From: Tardiphaga robiniae
Lineage (GTDB): Bacteria > Pseudomonadota > Alphaproteobacteria > Rhizobiales > Xanthobacteraceae
Direction of reading: 5' to 3'
Length of the DNA stretch: 64,000 bases
Assembly: GCF_001618955.1 (NCBI RefSeq)
Contig: NZ_LVYV01000012.1
Span: 517,575 to 581,574, forward strand
Part shown: positions 45,648 to 52,969 of the stretch, one piece after another
Layout: every line of letters starts with the position of its first letter
Numbering within the stretch: the first letter of the stretch is position 1
Notes under the pieces: model-generated
Told to the model about the DNA's origin: nothing
Database searches by the model: none
Seen by the model: the letters and a program-made list of their open reading frames with translations, nothing else
Position numbers and translations under genes: made by a program

Positions 45648-45681
45648 CAAGTAGACTGCCTTCGATCTTGTTTGAAAATCA

Positions 45682-45721
45682 GCCGCGATATCGGCTGGCA
45701 GGCGGTGGCGCGGGAGCGCAA
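45682..45721 (+). repeat. 40-bp direct repeat, right copy (displaced purD 3' end)
   Basis: Identical to 44492-44531. In frame with the purD reading it would encode [12 protein letters not shown] and stop at about 45731, so it looks like the displaced original end of purD. It stands 34 bases after the CBS-HEPN gene and 78 bases before the DUF6894 gene. A hairpin GGTTCC/GGAACC follows at about 45743-45758, possibly the former purD terminator. Confidence 0.95.
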
Positions 45722-45799
45722 GGGCAAGTAAAGGTATCCAGGGGTTCCTCTTGGGGAACCGAAGGTTGTGGAACGCGTTGATGGGGCTGTGAGGTACCC

Positions 45800-46054
45800 A
45801 TGGCGCACTATTACTTCGACCTCAAGAACGGCACGACGCAGCGCGACCACGCTGGTCGGGAACTGCGCAATGACGCCGAAGCGATTGCACAGGCTTATGT
45901 GATCGCCGACGAAGTCAGCACGCGATCGGCGATGCATCAGGACCATGAGCGCCACATTTGCGTCATCCACGAAGACGGGCACGAAGTAACCCGTGTTCCC
46001 GTCGATATAGCTGTCAGCAAAGCCTCAGCGCCGCGCTCTAAAAAACTCTCGTAA
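45800..46054 (+). CDS. DUF6894 family small protein
   Basis: An 84-residue protein typical of a large family of short proteins in Bradyrhizobium-type bacteria: 'MAHYYFDLKNGTTQRDHAGRELRNDAEAIAQAYVIADE', where 'YFDLKNG' and 'D..G.EL.....A' are the recurring pattern (DUF6894). Function unknown; many paralogs per genome are usual. ATG 45800 is preceded by GAGG. Its 3' end overlaps the end of tadA on the other strand by 30 bases. It lies immediately right of the cassette. Confidence 0.8.
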   Translation: MAHYYFDLKNGTTQRDHAGRELRNDAEAIAQAYVIADEVSTRSAMHQDHERHICVIHEDGHEVTRVPVDIAVSKASAPRSKKLS

Positions 46055-46471
46055 CAGCGCGGCGGATTGGGTTTCGCCCACGGACGGATAGACCTCCGGC
46101 GCGTGGTGGCAGGTAGGCGAAGCGAAGAAGCGCACGCCGGAATCGACCCCGCCGCCCTTGGGATCGGCTGCACCGTAATACAGCCGCCGGATCCGGGCGA
46201 AGGAGATCGCGCCCGCGCACATGGTGCAGGGCTCAAGGGTCACATACAGGTCGCAGTCAACCAGCCGCTCGCTGCCGAGCCTGGCGGCGGCCTCCCGGAT
46301 CGCCAGGACCTCGGCATGGGCGGTCGGGTCGCGGTCCCGGAGGGTGCGGTTGCCGGCCGTGGCGATCACCTCGTTATTCCCCACGATGACGCAGCCGATG
46401 GGGACTTCGCCGGCATTTCCGGCGTTTTCGGCCGCTTTCAGCGCCAGATCCATGAAAGAAGGTGCGGTCAA
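46025..46471 (-). CDS. tadA: tRNA(Ade34)-type nucleoside deaminase TadA
   Basis: A 148-residue zinc deaminase that converts adenosine 34 of tRNA-Arg to inosine. Zinc and catalytic motifs are 'DPTAHAEVLAIREA' (His-Ala-Glu, about residue 58) and 'TLEPCTMCAGAISFARI' (Pro-Cys-x2-Cys, about 88-93). TTG 46471 is proposed as the start because AGGAA lies about eight bases upstream; ATG 46453 is an alternative with no ribosome-binding site. The open frame continues to 46591 through a repetitive extragenic element and is not coding. It overlaps the DUF6894 gene tail to tail. Confidence 0.92.
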   Translation of the reverse strand: MTAPSFMDLALKAAENAGNAGEVPIGCVIVGNNEVIATAGNRTLRDRDPTAHAEVLAIREAAARLGSERLVDCDLYVTLEPCTMCAGAISFARIRRLYYGAADPKGGGVDSGVRFFASPTCHHAPEVYPSVGETQSAALLREFFRARR

Positions 46472-46514
46472 CGGCTCGTTTCCTGCGCAAAACTCTGCTA
46501 CGGAGTTGCATTCA

Positions 46515-46550
46515 GCAAAAGTGGATACTGGTTTTGCGTGAGAATGCGCC
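46515..46550. repeat. Rhizobial extragenic repeat related to the 51991 element
   Basis: The sequence around GCAAAAGTGGATACTGGTTT resembles the common rhizobial motif 'agtggataccggtt' seen again, in the opposite orientation, at 51991-52053. It lies in the divergent spacer between tadA and the rluB-like gene. It is an imperfect copy and possibly a degraded relative. Confidence 0.55.
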
Positions 46551-46631
46551 CCAATGAGCGCGCATTTTCGGCCCGCGAACCCTGTCCGCACCGCTCAACC
46601 CAATTCAGCTTCCGCTGCAGTGAGACCCTTC

Positions 46632-48911
46632 ATGCCCCGCGACAACGACAAAAACAACGGCCCCTCGCGCGGCCGGCCCCCCGGTGGCAAAGGCGGAGCC
46701 GGCAAGGGCCGCTCCGGTGCCGCACGTGGACCCGACAAGAAATTCGCCAAGCGCGACGGCACATATGCCCCGAAGCCGGCGGATGCTGGCGGCGAGAAGC
46801 GCTCCTTCAGTGGCAAGCCTTCGGGCGGCAAGCCGTTCGGCGCCAAGCCTTTTGGATCGAAGCCTTACGCCGGCAAGCGCGACGATGACCGCGCGCCGCG
46901 CCGTGACTATGGCGATGCGCCGCGTCCGGCCCGCTTCAACCGCGACGACCGTCCGGCACGCAGCGGTGGCGGTGACCGCCCCGATCACGGCCCCCGCAAG
47001 GATTTCGGTGACCGCGAGAAGCGGCCTTATGCGCCGCGCGCCGGTGGCGGCGACAAACGTCCCTACAGCCCGCGCGGAGATGCACCGCGTGGCGACCGCG
47101 GCGACGCGCGTCCGGCCGGCCGTTTCTCCGACAAGAAGTTCGGCGACAAGAAGCCCTATGCATCGCGCGATGGTGGCGGTGAGAAACGCCCCTATACGCC
47201 GCGCGGCGAAGGGTTTCGCGGCGGCGATGGTGACCGTCCGCGTCCGCGCTTTGATCGCCCGCAAGGCGATCGCAACGATCGCCCACAGCGTGATCGCAAC
47301 GATCGTCCGCAAGGCGATCGTCCGTTCAGCCCGCGCCCCTCGCGTGACGGTGATCGTCCACGCGGCGACCGGCCCTTCAGCGCCGAGAAGAAGTTCGGCG
47401 GCGACAAGAAATTCTCCCGCGGTGCGCCGGATCGCGGCGGCCCGCGCAAGAGCTTTGGCGATCGTCCCGATCGCGGTGATCGTGGGCGTGATTTCGAGCG
47501 CGGCCCTGATCGCAGCGAGCAGAAACCTTGGCAGAAGCGCGAAGGCGGTTCGGATGATCGCGGCAGCCGCAGCGCGCGTCCGCCGCGCGATGGCGCGCGC
47601 AATTTCGATCGGCCGAAATTCGACAGGCCAAAATTCGACAAGCCGCGCTTTGATCGTCCGCGTGACGACCGGCCGGAGCGTGGCGACAGCGAGCGTCCGC
47701 GTTTCTCGCGTCCGCGTGAAGATCGTCCGAGCTTCGATCGTCCGCGCGAGCCGCGTGGCCGCACCGACTGGCAGGAGCATGGCCGGAGCGAGCGTCGTGA
47801 CGGTGATGATCGTCCGCGTCGTGAGAACGAGGACGAGAGCAGGATTTTCGCCAAGCGTCCTGCATTCGGCGGTCGCGGTGAATATCGCGAGCTCGATCCC
47901 GAGCAGCGCCGCCCGGCGCGAGTCCCTGCGGCCAAGAAGGCCGGCGAGCGTATCGCCAAGGTCGTGTCGCGCGCGGGCCTGTGCTCGCGCCGCGATGCCG
48001 AGGAATGGGTCACGCAGGGCCGCGTCGCGGTCAACGGCCGCGTGATCAATTCACCCGCGCTGGACGTCAGCACCAACGATGTCATCACCGTCGACGGCAA
48101 GCCGTTGCCGGCGCCGGAGCGCACGCGCCTGTTCCTGTATCACAAGCCGCGCGGCCTGATGACGACCCATGCCGATCCCGAGGGGCGGCCGACGGTGTTC
48201 GATCATCTGCCCGAAGGCCTGCCGCGCCTGATTTCGATTGGCCGGCTCGATTTCAATACCGAAGGCCTGTTGCTGCTGACCAATGACGGCGGCCTCGCGC
48301 GGACGCTGGAACTGCCGGAGACCGGCTGGCTGCGGCGCTATCGCGTGCGTGCGCATGGCGAAGTCACCCAGGCGCAGCTCAACGAGCTCAAGAATGGCGT
48401 CGAGGTCGACGGCGTCAAATATGGCTCGATCGATGCGACACTGGAGCGCGACAAGAGCGCCAATGTCTGGATCGTGTTCGCGATCCGTGAAGGCAAGAAC
48501 CGCGAAGTGCGTAACGTGCTGGCGCATCTTGGCCTCGAAGTGAACCGCTTGATCCGCATCTCCTACGGTCCGTTCCAGCTCGGCGAAATCGAGGAAGGCG
48601 AGGTTGACGAGGTGAAGACCCGCGTGCTGCGCGAGCAGCTCGGCGAGAAGATCGCGGAAGCCTCCGGCGCCGATTTCGGTCGCCAGCTGCCGAGCAAGGG
48701 CGATGTGTCGCTCGATCCGGTGATCGTGAAGAAGCCGGTGCTGAAGCGCTCGACGGTGGAAGACCGCAAGGGCCGTCGTATTCTGGTGCAGCGCGCCGGC
48801 TCAGAAGAGTCGCGTGCCCGCAATGAAGACGCGGCCACCTTCGGCGGTCCACCGAAGAAGCCGAAGCGCGGCTATCACGGCAAGCGCGATCTGAAGCCGC
48901 GGGACGCGTAA
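46632..48911 (+). CDS. rluB: RluB/RsuA-family pseudouridine synthase with long disordered N-terminus
   Basis: A 759-residue protein. The enzyme part is at the C-terminal end: S4 RNA-binding domain at about residues 437-485 ('ERIAKVVSRAGLCSRRDAEEWVTQGRVAVNG') and the RsuA/RluB catalytic domain with 'GRLDFNTEGLLLLTNDG' at about 536-552, holding the catalytic Asp. It should make pseudouridine in 23S rRNA near position 2605. Residues 1 to about 430 are repetitive and disordered, rich in Arg, Asp, Gly, Pro and Lys ('DRPRGDR', 'DRPQRDRNDR', 'GGDKRPYSPRG'), RGG-box-like. ATG 46632 is favoured over 46554, which would read through an extragenic repeat. rsmD follows after two bases. Confidence 0.9.
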   Translation: MPRDNDKNNGPSRGRPPGGKGGAGKGRSGAARGPDKKFAKRDGTYAPKPADAGGEKRSFSGKPSGGKPFGAKPFGSKPYAGKRDDDRAPRRDYGDAPRPARFNRDDRPARSGGGDRPDHGPRKDFGDREKRPYAPRAGGGDKRPYSPRGDAPRGDRGDARPAGRFSDKKFGDKKPYASRDGGGEKRPYTPRGEGFRGGDGDRPRPRFDRPQGDRNDRPQRDRNDRPQGDRPFSPRPSRDGDRPRGDRPFSAEKKFGGDKKFSRGAPDRGGPRKSFGDRPDRGDRGRDFERGPDRSEQKPWQKREGGSDDRGSRSARPPRDGARNFDRPKFDRPKFDKPRFDRPRDDRPERGDSERPRFSRPREDRPSFDRPREPRGRTDWQEHGRSERRDGDDRPRRENEDESRIFAKRPAFGGRGEYRELDPEQRRPARVPAAKKAGERIAKVVSRAGLCSRRDAEEWVTQGRVAVNGRVINSPALDVSTNDVITVDGKPLPAPERTRLFLYHKPRGLMTTHADPEGRPTVFDHLPEGLPRLISIGRLDFNTEGLLLLTNDGGLARTLELPETGWLRRYRVRAHGEVTQAQLNELKNGVEVDGVKYGSIDATLERDKSANVWIVFAIREGKNREVRNVLAHLGLEVNRLIRISYGPFQLGEIEEGEVDEVKTRVLREQLGEKIAEASGADFGRQLPSKGDVSLDPVIVKKPVLKRSTVEDRKGRRILVQRAGSEESRARNEDAATFGGPPKKPKRGYHGKRDLKPRDA

Positions 48912-48913
48912 GC

Positions 48914-49468
48914 ATGCGTGTCGTCGGTGGCCGGCTGAAGGGCCGCAACATTGCGTCGCCCACGACGCAGGCGATCCGGCCCACGGCGGATCGACTGCGC
49001 GAGGCACTGTTCAACATCCTGATCCACGCCTACGAGAGTCCGATCGCGGACGCGCGCGTGCTCGATCTGTTTGCCGGCACCGGTGCCCTCGGCATCGAGG
49101 CCGTGTCGCGCGGCGCCAAGTTCACGCTGTTCGTCGACAACGGGTCCGAGGCACGCGCGCTGCTCCGCAACAATGTCGAGGCGCTCGGTCTCGGCGGCGT
49201 GACCAAAGTGTATCGCCGCGATGCCGCCGATCTCGGCCCCGCCCATCCGGTCGAGCCGTTCTCGCTGGTGTTCCTCGATCCGCCCTATCGCATGAAGCTT
49301 GCCGAAAAGGCGCTGGCCTCGTTGCGCGATGGCGGCTGGCTGACGCCGGGCGCTTTGCTGGTGGTGGAAGAGGCGAAGGATGCGGCATTTGCGGCGCCCG
49401 ACGGGTTCGAAGAACTCGAGCGCCGCGCCTATGACGATACCGAGTTTACGTTTCTGCGATCTGTGTAA
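48914..49468 (+). CDS. rsmD: 16S rRNA (guanine-966-N2)-methyltransferase RsmD
   Basis: A 184-residue Rossmann-fold methyltransferase acting on G966 of 16S rRNA. It begins 'MRVVGGRLKGRNIASPTTQAIRPTADRLREALFNIL', highly typical of RsmD. The SAM-binding motif I is 'VLDLFAGTGALGIEAVSRG' (about residues 47-65), and the catalytic motif IV is 'LVFLDPPYRM' (about 122-131). It is two bases after the rluB-like gene, so the two rRNA-modifying enzymes are translationally linked. Confidence 0.95.
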   Translation: MRVVGGRLKGRNIASPTTQAIRPTADRLREALFNILIHAYESPIADARVLDLFAGTGALGIEAVSRGAKFTLFVDNGSEARALLRNNVEALGLGGVTKVYRRDAADLGPAHPVEPFSLVFLDPPYRMKLAEKALASLRDGGWLTPGALLVVEEAKDAAFAAPDGFEELERRAYDDTEFTFLRSV

Positions 49469-49491
49469 GAAGACGTCAAAAGGAGCCGCCG

Positions 49492-49881
49492 ATGTCTGCG
49501 ATCGAATACACTTGGGATCACGTCCATATCCGCACGCCGGACACTGAAGCGACCGCGCAGTGGTTTGCCGACATGCTCGGCGCCGAGATCCTGCGCGCGC
49601 CTGGCCGCATCGACATCAGGCTCGGCGGCGGCATGATCTTCCTCGCCCCGGTGACGCCGGAGATGGGCGTCAACCCGCCGCCGGTGACGCCGTATCAGGG
49701 CCTCGACCATTTCGGCCTGAAGGTGAAGGACATCGATGCGGTGGCCGCGTCGCTGAAGGCGAAGGGCGTGGAGTTCACCAAGGATCCGCATACGCTCAAG
49801 CCCGGCCTGCGCATCTGCTTCATCCGCGCGCCGCAGGGCGTGTCGATCGAGCTCCTGGAACGCGATCCGAAATATACGTGA
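49492..49881 (+). CDS. VOC-family (glyoxalase-like) protein
   Basis: A 129-residue single vicinal-oxygen-chelate domain. It starts 'IEYTWDHVHIRTPDTEATAQWFADMLGAEIL', with the His of the first beta-alpha-beta unit, then 'LDHFGLKVKDIDAVAASLKAKGVEF' with the second His, and ends 'GVSIELLERDPKY' with the metal-binding Glu. The His/His/Glu set implies a metal-dependent enzyme such as a lyase or dioxygenase; substrate unknown. AGGAG precedes the ATG. It is 24 bases after rsmD, possibly in the same unit, and converges with mutL across an extragenic palindrome. Confidence 0.85.
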   Translation: MSAIEYTWDHVHIRTPDTEATAQWFADMLGAEILRAPGRIDIRLGGGMIFLAPVTPEMGVNPPPVTPYQGLDHFGLKVKDIDAVAASLKAKGVEFTKDPHTLKPGLRICFIRAPQGVSIELLERDPKYT

Positions 49882-49891
49882 GCACTTCTTA

Positions 49892-50051
49892 TCCCTCCCC
49901 CGAGCGTAGCGAGCGGGGAGGGTGGCGCGTTTGAGAGCGCAGCGAACAAACGTGACGGGTGGGGCTGCCACGGGCGACAGCGTTTGTGGAGACACCCCCA
50001 CCCGACCGGCCTTCGGCCGGCCACCCTCCCCGCGCAAGAGCGGGGGAGGGA
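49892..50051. repeat. Mosaic extragenic palindromic element, copy 2
   Basis: A 160-bp element bounded by a perfect 10-bp inverted repeat (49892-49901 and 50042-50051). Nested within are hairpins such as the CGAGCGTAGCGAGCGGGG block and GGCCGGCCTTCGGCCGGCC near 49999-50021. It lies between convergent genes (VOC end 49881, mutL end 50061), exactly like the element at 8826-9014. Confidence 0.85.
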
Positions 50052-50060
50052 CAAGCAAGC

Positions 50061-51881
50061 TCACCGTCGCCCGAACAGCTTCTCGATATCGCTGAGCTTC
50101 AGCTCGACATAAGTCGGCCGGCCGTGATTGCACTGGCCGGAATTCGGCGTGTCTTCCATCTCGCGCAGCAGCGCGTTCATTTCCTCGGGCCGCAGCCGTC
50201 GGCCTGAGCGCACCGAGCCGTGGCAGGCCATGGTCGCCGCCACATGCAGCAGGCGGCGCTCCAGCGGCAGCGCTTCGTCCCATTCGGCCATGTGTTCGGC
50301 AAGATCGCGCAGCAGCGACGCGGCATTGGTCTTGCCGAGCAGCGACGGCGTCTCGCGCACGGCAATGGCGCCGGGACCGAAACTGTCAATGGCGAGGCCG
50401 TAGCCAGCGAGTTCCTCGGCGCGATCGAACAGTTTCTCCACGATGGCCTCGTCGAGTTCGACGATCTCGGGGATCAGCAGGATCTGTCGCTGCACGCCAT
50501 TGGCAGCCAGCGATGCCTTCAGCCGCTCATAGACGATGCGCTCATGGGCGGCATGCTGGTCGACCACGATCATGCCGTCGCGGGTCTGTGCGATGATGTA
50601 ATTCTCATGCACCTGTGCGCGCGCGGCACCGAGCGGCCGGTCGACCAGATCGGTCTGCGGTGCGTCCTCGAAACGCACATCGGCGGATGGCGTGCCGACA
50701 TCGAAGGCCGCCTGGCCGGGCTCGGCGAGCGCGGCCGAACCATCGAATGCCGGCATGGCGCCGACCGGAAAAGCAGGCGATCGCTTCCAGTCCCAATTGG
50801 CATTCGGGCGCGGCGCGAAATTGGGTGCGAAGTTGGGGCGGAACGAGTCCAGTACGGCACCGTCGCTATTGGCGGCGGTGCGACGTCCTTCGCGCGCCAG
50901 GCCTTCCTTCAGCGCATGCACGATCAGCCCGCGCACCAGCCCGGCATTACGGAAGCGCACTTCGGTCTTGGCCGGATGCACATTGGCATCGACCTCCTGC
51001 GGATCGAGTGTGACGAACAGCGCGACGATCGGGTGGCGGTCGCGGGGCAGATAATCGGAATAGGCCGCGCGTACCGCACCGATGATCAGCTTGTCGCGGA
51101 CCGGGCGGCCATTGACGAACAGATACTGTCCAAGCGCATTGGCACGGGTCAGCGATGGCGCCGCGGCAAAACCTTCGACCACCACGCCTTCGCGCTCGCT
51201 GCGCACTTCGATGGCGCTGAGACGAAACTCAGGCCCGAGAATATCGCCGAGCCGCGTCAACTGTCCGGCCGGACCGGGCAGGGCCGCCGCCCATGTCACG
51301 GGCGTGCGTTCTTCGCCGGCCATGGTGAAGGCGATTTCCGGTCGCGCCATGGCTAGGCGGCGCACCACTTCGCGGATCGCTTCGGCTTCGGTGCGGTCGG
51401 TCTTGAGAAATTTCAGCCGGGCAGGGGTCGCGTAGAACAGATCGCTGACCTCGACGCGGGTGCCCTGCGACAGTGCGGCGGGCGCGATCGGCGATTTCTC
51501 GCCGCCATCGACGGTGCGCGACCAGGCATGCGGCTCCGAGGCGTGGCGCGTGGTGATGCTCAGCCGCGCCACTGACCCGATGGAGGGCAGCGCCTCACCG
51601 CGAAACCCGAGCGTGCGGATCTGCAGCAGGTCCTCGTCATCGAGCTTCGAGGTGGCGTGGCGGTCTACGGCGAGGGTGAGATCGGCGTGGGTCATGCCAC
51701 CGCCGTCATCGGTGATGGCGATCTTCCGCCGTCCGCCGCCATCGGTGAATATCTCAACCCTGGAGGCGCCGGCATCGATGGCATTCTCCACCAGTTCCTT
51801 CACCACGCTGGCCGGCCGCTCCACCACCTCGCCGGCGGCGATGCGGTTGACAATGGTTTCTGGGAGCTGGCGAACGGGCAT
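50061..51881 (-). CDS. mutL: DNA mismatch repair protein MutL
   Basis: A 606-residue mismatch repair ATPase. The GHKL ATPase part is N-terminal: 'AAGEVVERPASVVKELVENAIDAGASRVEI' (motif I, about 15-45), 'ITDDGGGM' (about 57), 'TLGFRGEALPSIGSVA' (about 90-105). The C-terminal endonuclease motif 'DQHAAHERIVYE' (DQHA-x2-E-x4-E, about residue 440) is intact, together with 'CHGSVRSG' and 'CNHGRPT' near the end, so this MutL should nick DNA, as expected where MutH is absent. ATG 51881 starts 'MPVRQLPETIVNRIAAGE'; the frame extends to 52034 through a repeat element and is not used. Confidence 0.97.
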   Translation of the reverse strand: MPVRQLPETIVNRIAAGEVVERPASVVKELVENAIDAGASRVEIFTDGGGRRKIAITDDGGGMTHADLTLAVDRHATSKLDDEDLLQIRTLGFRGEALPSIGSVARLSITTRHASEPHAWSRTVDGGEKSPIAPAALSQGTRVEVSDLFYATPARLKFLKTDRTEAEAIREVVRRLAMARPEIAFTMAGEERTPVTWAAALPGPAGQLTRLGDILGPEFRLSAIEVRSEREGVVVEGFAAAPSLTRANALGQYLFVNGRPVRDKLIIGAVRAAYSDYLPRDRHPIVALFVTLDPQEVDANVHPAKTEVRFRNAGLVRGLIVHALKEGLAREGRRTAANSDGAVLDSFRPNFAPNFAPRPNANWDWKRSPAFPVGAMPAFDGSAALAEPGQAAFDVGTPSADVRFEDAPQTDLVDRPLGAARAQVHENYIIAQTRDGMIVVDQHAAHERIVYERLKASLAANGVQRQILLIPEIVELDEAIVEKLFDRAEELAGYGLAIDSFGPGAIAVRETPSLLGKTNAASLLRDLAEHMAEWDEALPLERRLLHVAATMACHGSVRSGRRLRPEEMNALLREMEDTPNSGQCNHGRPTYVELKLSDIEKLFGRR

Positions 51882-51990
51882 GGATCTCGGGGCGTGATGA
51901 CGGGTCGGGGATATGTAGGGAACCTCAAGCGCCATTCTATGGCCCCGGGCGCCTGATGTCCCCGCCGCAACCCGCTTTTCCCCGGTTCTA

Positions 51991-52053
51991 GCTTTTTGTT
52001 TTGACGCGTTTTCTTGACGCGAACCGGTATCCACTTCGCTCGAAAACGCTTTA
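51991..52053 (-). repeat. Rhizobial extragenic repeat (agtggataccggtt-type)
   Basis: On the minus strand the sequence reads through AAGCGTTTTCGAGCGAAGTG, then GATACCGGTTCGCGTCAAG, a motif widely repeated in Rhizobiales intergenic DNA. It sits between gloA and mutL, overlapping the gloA stop codon at 52051. It may be a processed transcript boundary or a mobile extragenic repeat; a related copy is at 46515-46550. Confidence 0.75.
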
Positions 52054-52446
52054 AGCGAATCGGCCGCCCTTCTGGATCACCTCGATCTTGTAGCCGTCGG
52101 GGTCGGTGGCGAAGAAAAACTGCGCCAGCGTGCGGCCCTCATGCTTGAAATCGCGCAGCGGACCGGGCGCGAGATGTTCGCGCTCGAAGCGGGCATGTTC
52201 GGCAGCCACATCGTCCACGACGACGGCGAGATGGCCGTAACCGTCACCCAGCACATAGGGCTCGGTACGGTCGAAATTCACCGTCAGTTCGAGTTCGAAG
52301 GGCGAGGAGGGATGGCGCAGATAGATCAGCGCAAAGTCGGGAAATGCGATGCGCTCGGCAATCTCGAGACCGAAGGCGCGCTTGTAGAAGTCCAATGACC
52401 GCGCTTCGTCGAGCACGCGGATCATGGAATGAACGGGTTTGGCCAT
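52051..52446 (-). CDS. Lactoylglutathione-lyase-like VOC protein
   Basis: A 131-residue VOC-superfamily protein resembling glyoxalase I. It starts 'VHSMIRVLDEARSLDFYKRAFGLEIAERIAFPDFALIYLRHPSSPFELELTVN', with His and Glu ligands, followed by 'GYGHLAVVVDDVAAEHARFERE' (His) and 'FFATDPDGYKIEVIQ' (Glu), which matches the four-ligand set H/E/H/E of glyoxalase I. It would detoxify methylglyoxal as its glutathione adduct. The length is about that of bacterial GloA. AGGAA precedes the ATG. Other VOC proteins share these residues, so the exact activity is likely but not proven. Confidence 0.8.
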   Translation of the reverse strand: MAKPVHSMIRVLDEARSLDFYKRAFGLEIAERIAFPDFALIYLRHPSSPFELELTVNFDRTEPYVLGDGYGHLAVVVDDVAAEHARFEREHLAPGPLRDFKHEGRTLAQFFFATDPDGYKIEVIQKGGRFA

Positions 52447-52494
52447 CGGGAAATTCCTGGAAAAAGTGGTCTGGCTTGTTGTGTGGGGCTCCGC

Positions 52495-52911
52495 TCAGTC
52501 GTCGAAACGCCCGCCGCGGCCGGCCTTGACGTCGCTGCGGCGCTTCTTGCCGTCGAGGCGGCGCATCTTCGAGCCCAGCGTCGGTTTGGTGGCCCGCCGC
52601 GGCGCCTGCCGGAAGGCGGCTTCCTTCATCAGTTCGACCAGCCGCTCGATGGCATCGGCCTTGTTGCGCTCCTGGGTGCGGAAACGCTGGGCGTGGATCA
52701 CGATCACGCCGTCCTTGGTCATGCGCTGGCCGGCGAGGGTGCGCAGCCGGATCGCGGTGTCCTCGGGCAGCGTCAGCTTCGTCGTATCGAAGCGCAACTG
52801 TGCGGCGGTCGAGACCTTGTTGACGTTCTGCCCGCCGGGTCCGGACGCGCGTACGAAGACGATATCGATATCGTCTTCGGCGATGGCTATGGAGCGCGTG
52901 ATCCGGAGCAT
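52495..52911 (-). CDS. arfB: Peptidyl-tRNA hydrolase ArfB (YaeJ)
   Basis: A 138-residue release-factor-like protein that rescues stalled ribosomes. The GGQ motif is present in 'ASGPGGQNVNKVSTAAQL' (about residues 22-39), and the basic C-terminal tail ('RRLDGKKRRSDVKAGRGGRFDD', in two parts) is the mRNA-channel-binding part seen in ArfB. It lacks the stop-codon-recognition domain of RF1/RF2. ATG 52911 follows GGAGGA closely; an upstream in-frame ATG at 52935 would add eight residues. It precedes gloA in the same direction with 48 bases between. Confidence 0.92.
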   Translation of the reverse strand: MLRITRSIAIAEDDIDIVFVRASGPGGQNVNKVSTAAQLRFDTTKLTLPEDTAIRLRTLAGQRMTKDGVIVIHAQRFRTQERNKADAIERLVELMKEAAFRQAPRRATKPTLGSKMRRLDGKKRRSDVKAGRGGRFDD

Positions 52912-52969
52912 GATCCTCCGTAGCACATCCGCCATACGTCCGGGCAAGCCTGCGCGTCGAAATGCGCCG

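Larger units (their letters stand above)
44492..45721. mobile_element. Putative non-autonomous cassette at the purD 3' end, flanked by direct repeats
   Basis: A 1230-base unit, counting both repeat copies. It contains one gene (44580-45647), which is AT-richer than its neighbours: 38 percent GC in 45301-45360 against 63 percent in purD at 43681-43740. Perfect 40-bp direct repeats bound it, and purD is restored at its left end. The layout is that of an element that inserted at the 3' end of a conserved gene, carrying a copy of that end. No integrase or transposase is present, so mobility would have to be supplied elsewhere or the cassette is fixed. Excision by recombination between repeats would give an intact purD ending ...RERKGK, followed by the DUF6894 gene. 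Confidence 0.65.

Noticed and set aside
46472..46591. N-terminal extension of tadA
   Set aside because: The added residues come from an extragenic repeat and lie before the zinc deaminase domain.
46605..47780. 391-codon minus-strand ORF opposite the rluB extension
   Set aside because: It arises from the repetitive Arg/Asp/Gly codons on the other strand; the translation is Ala/Thr/Arg repeats.
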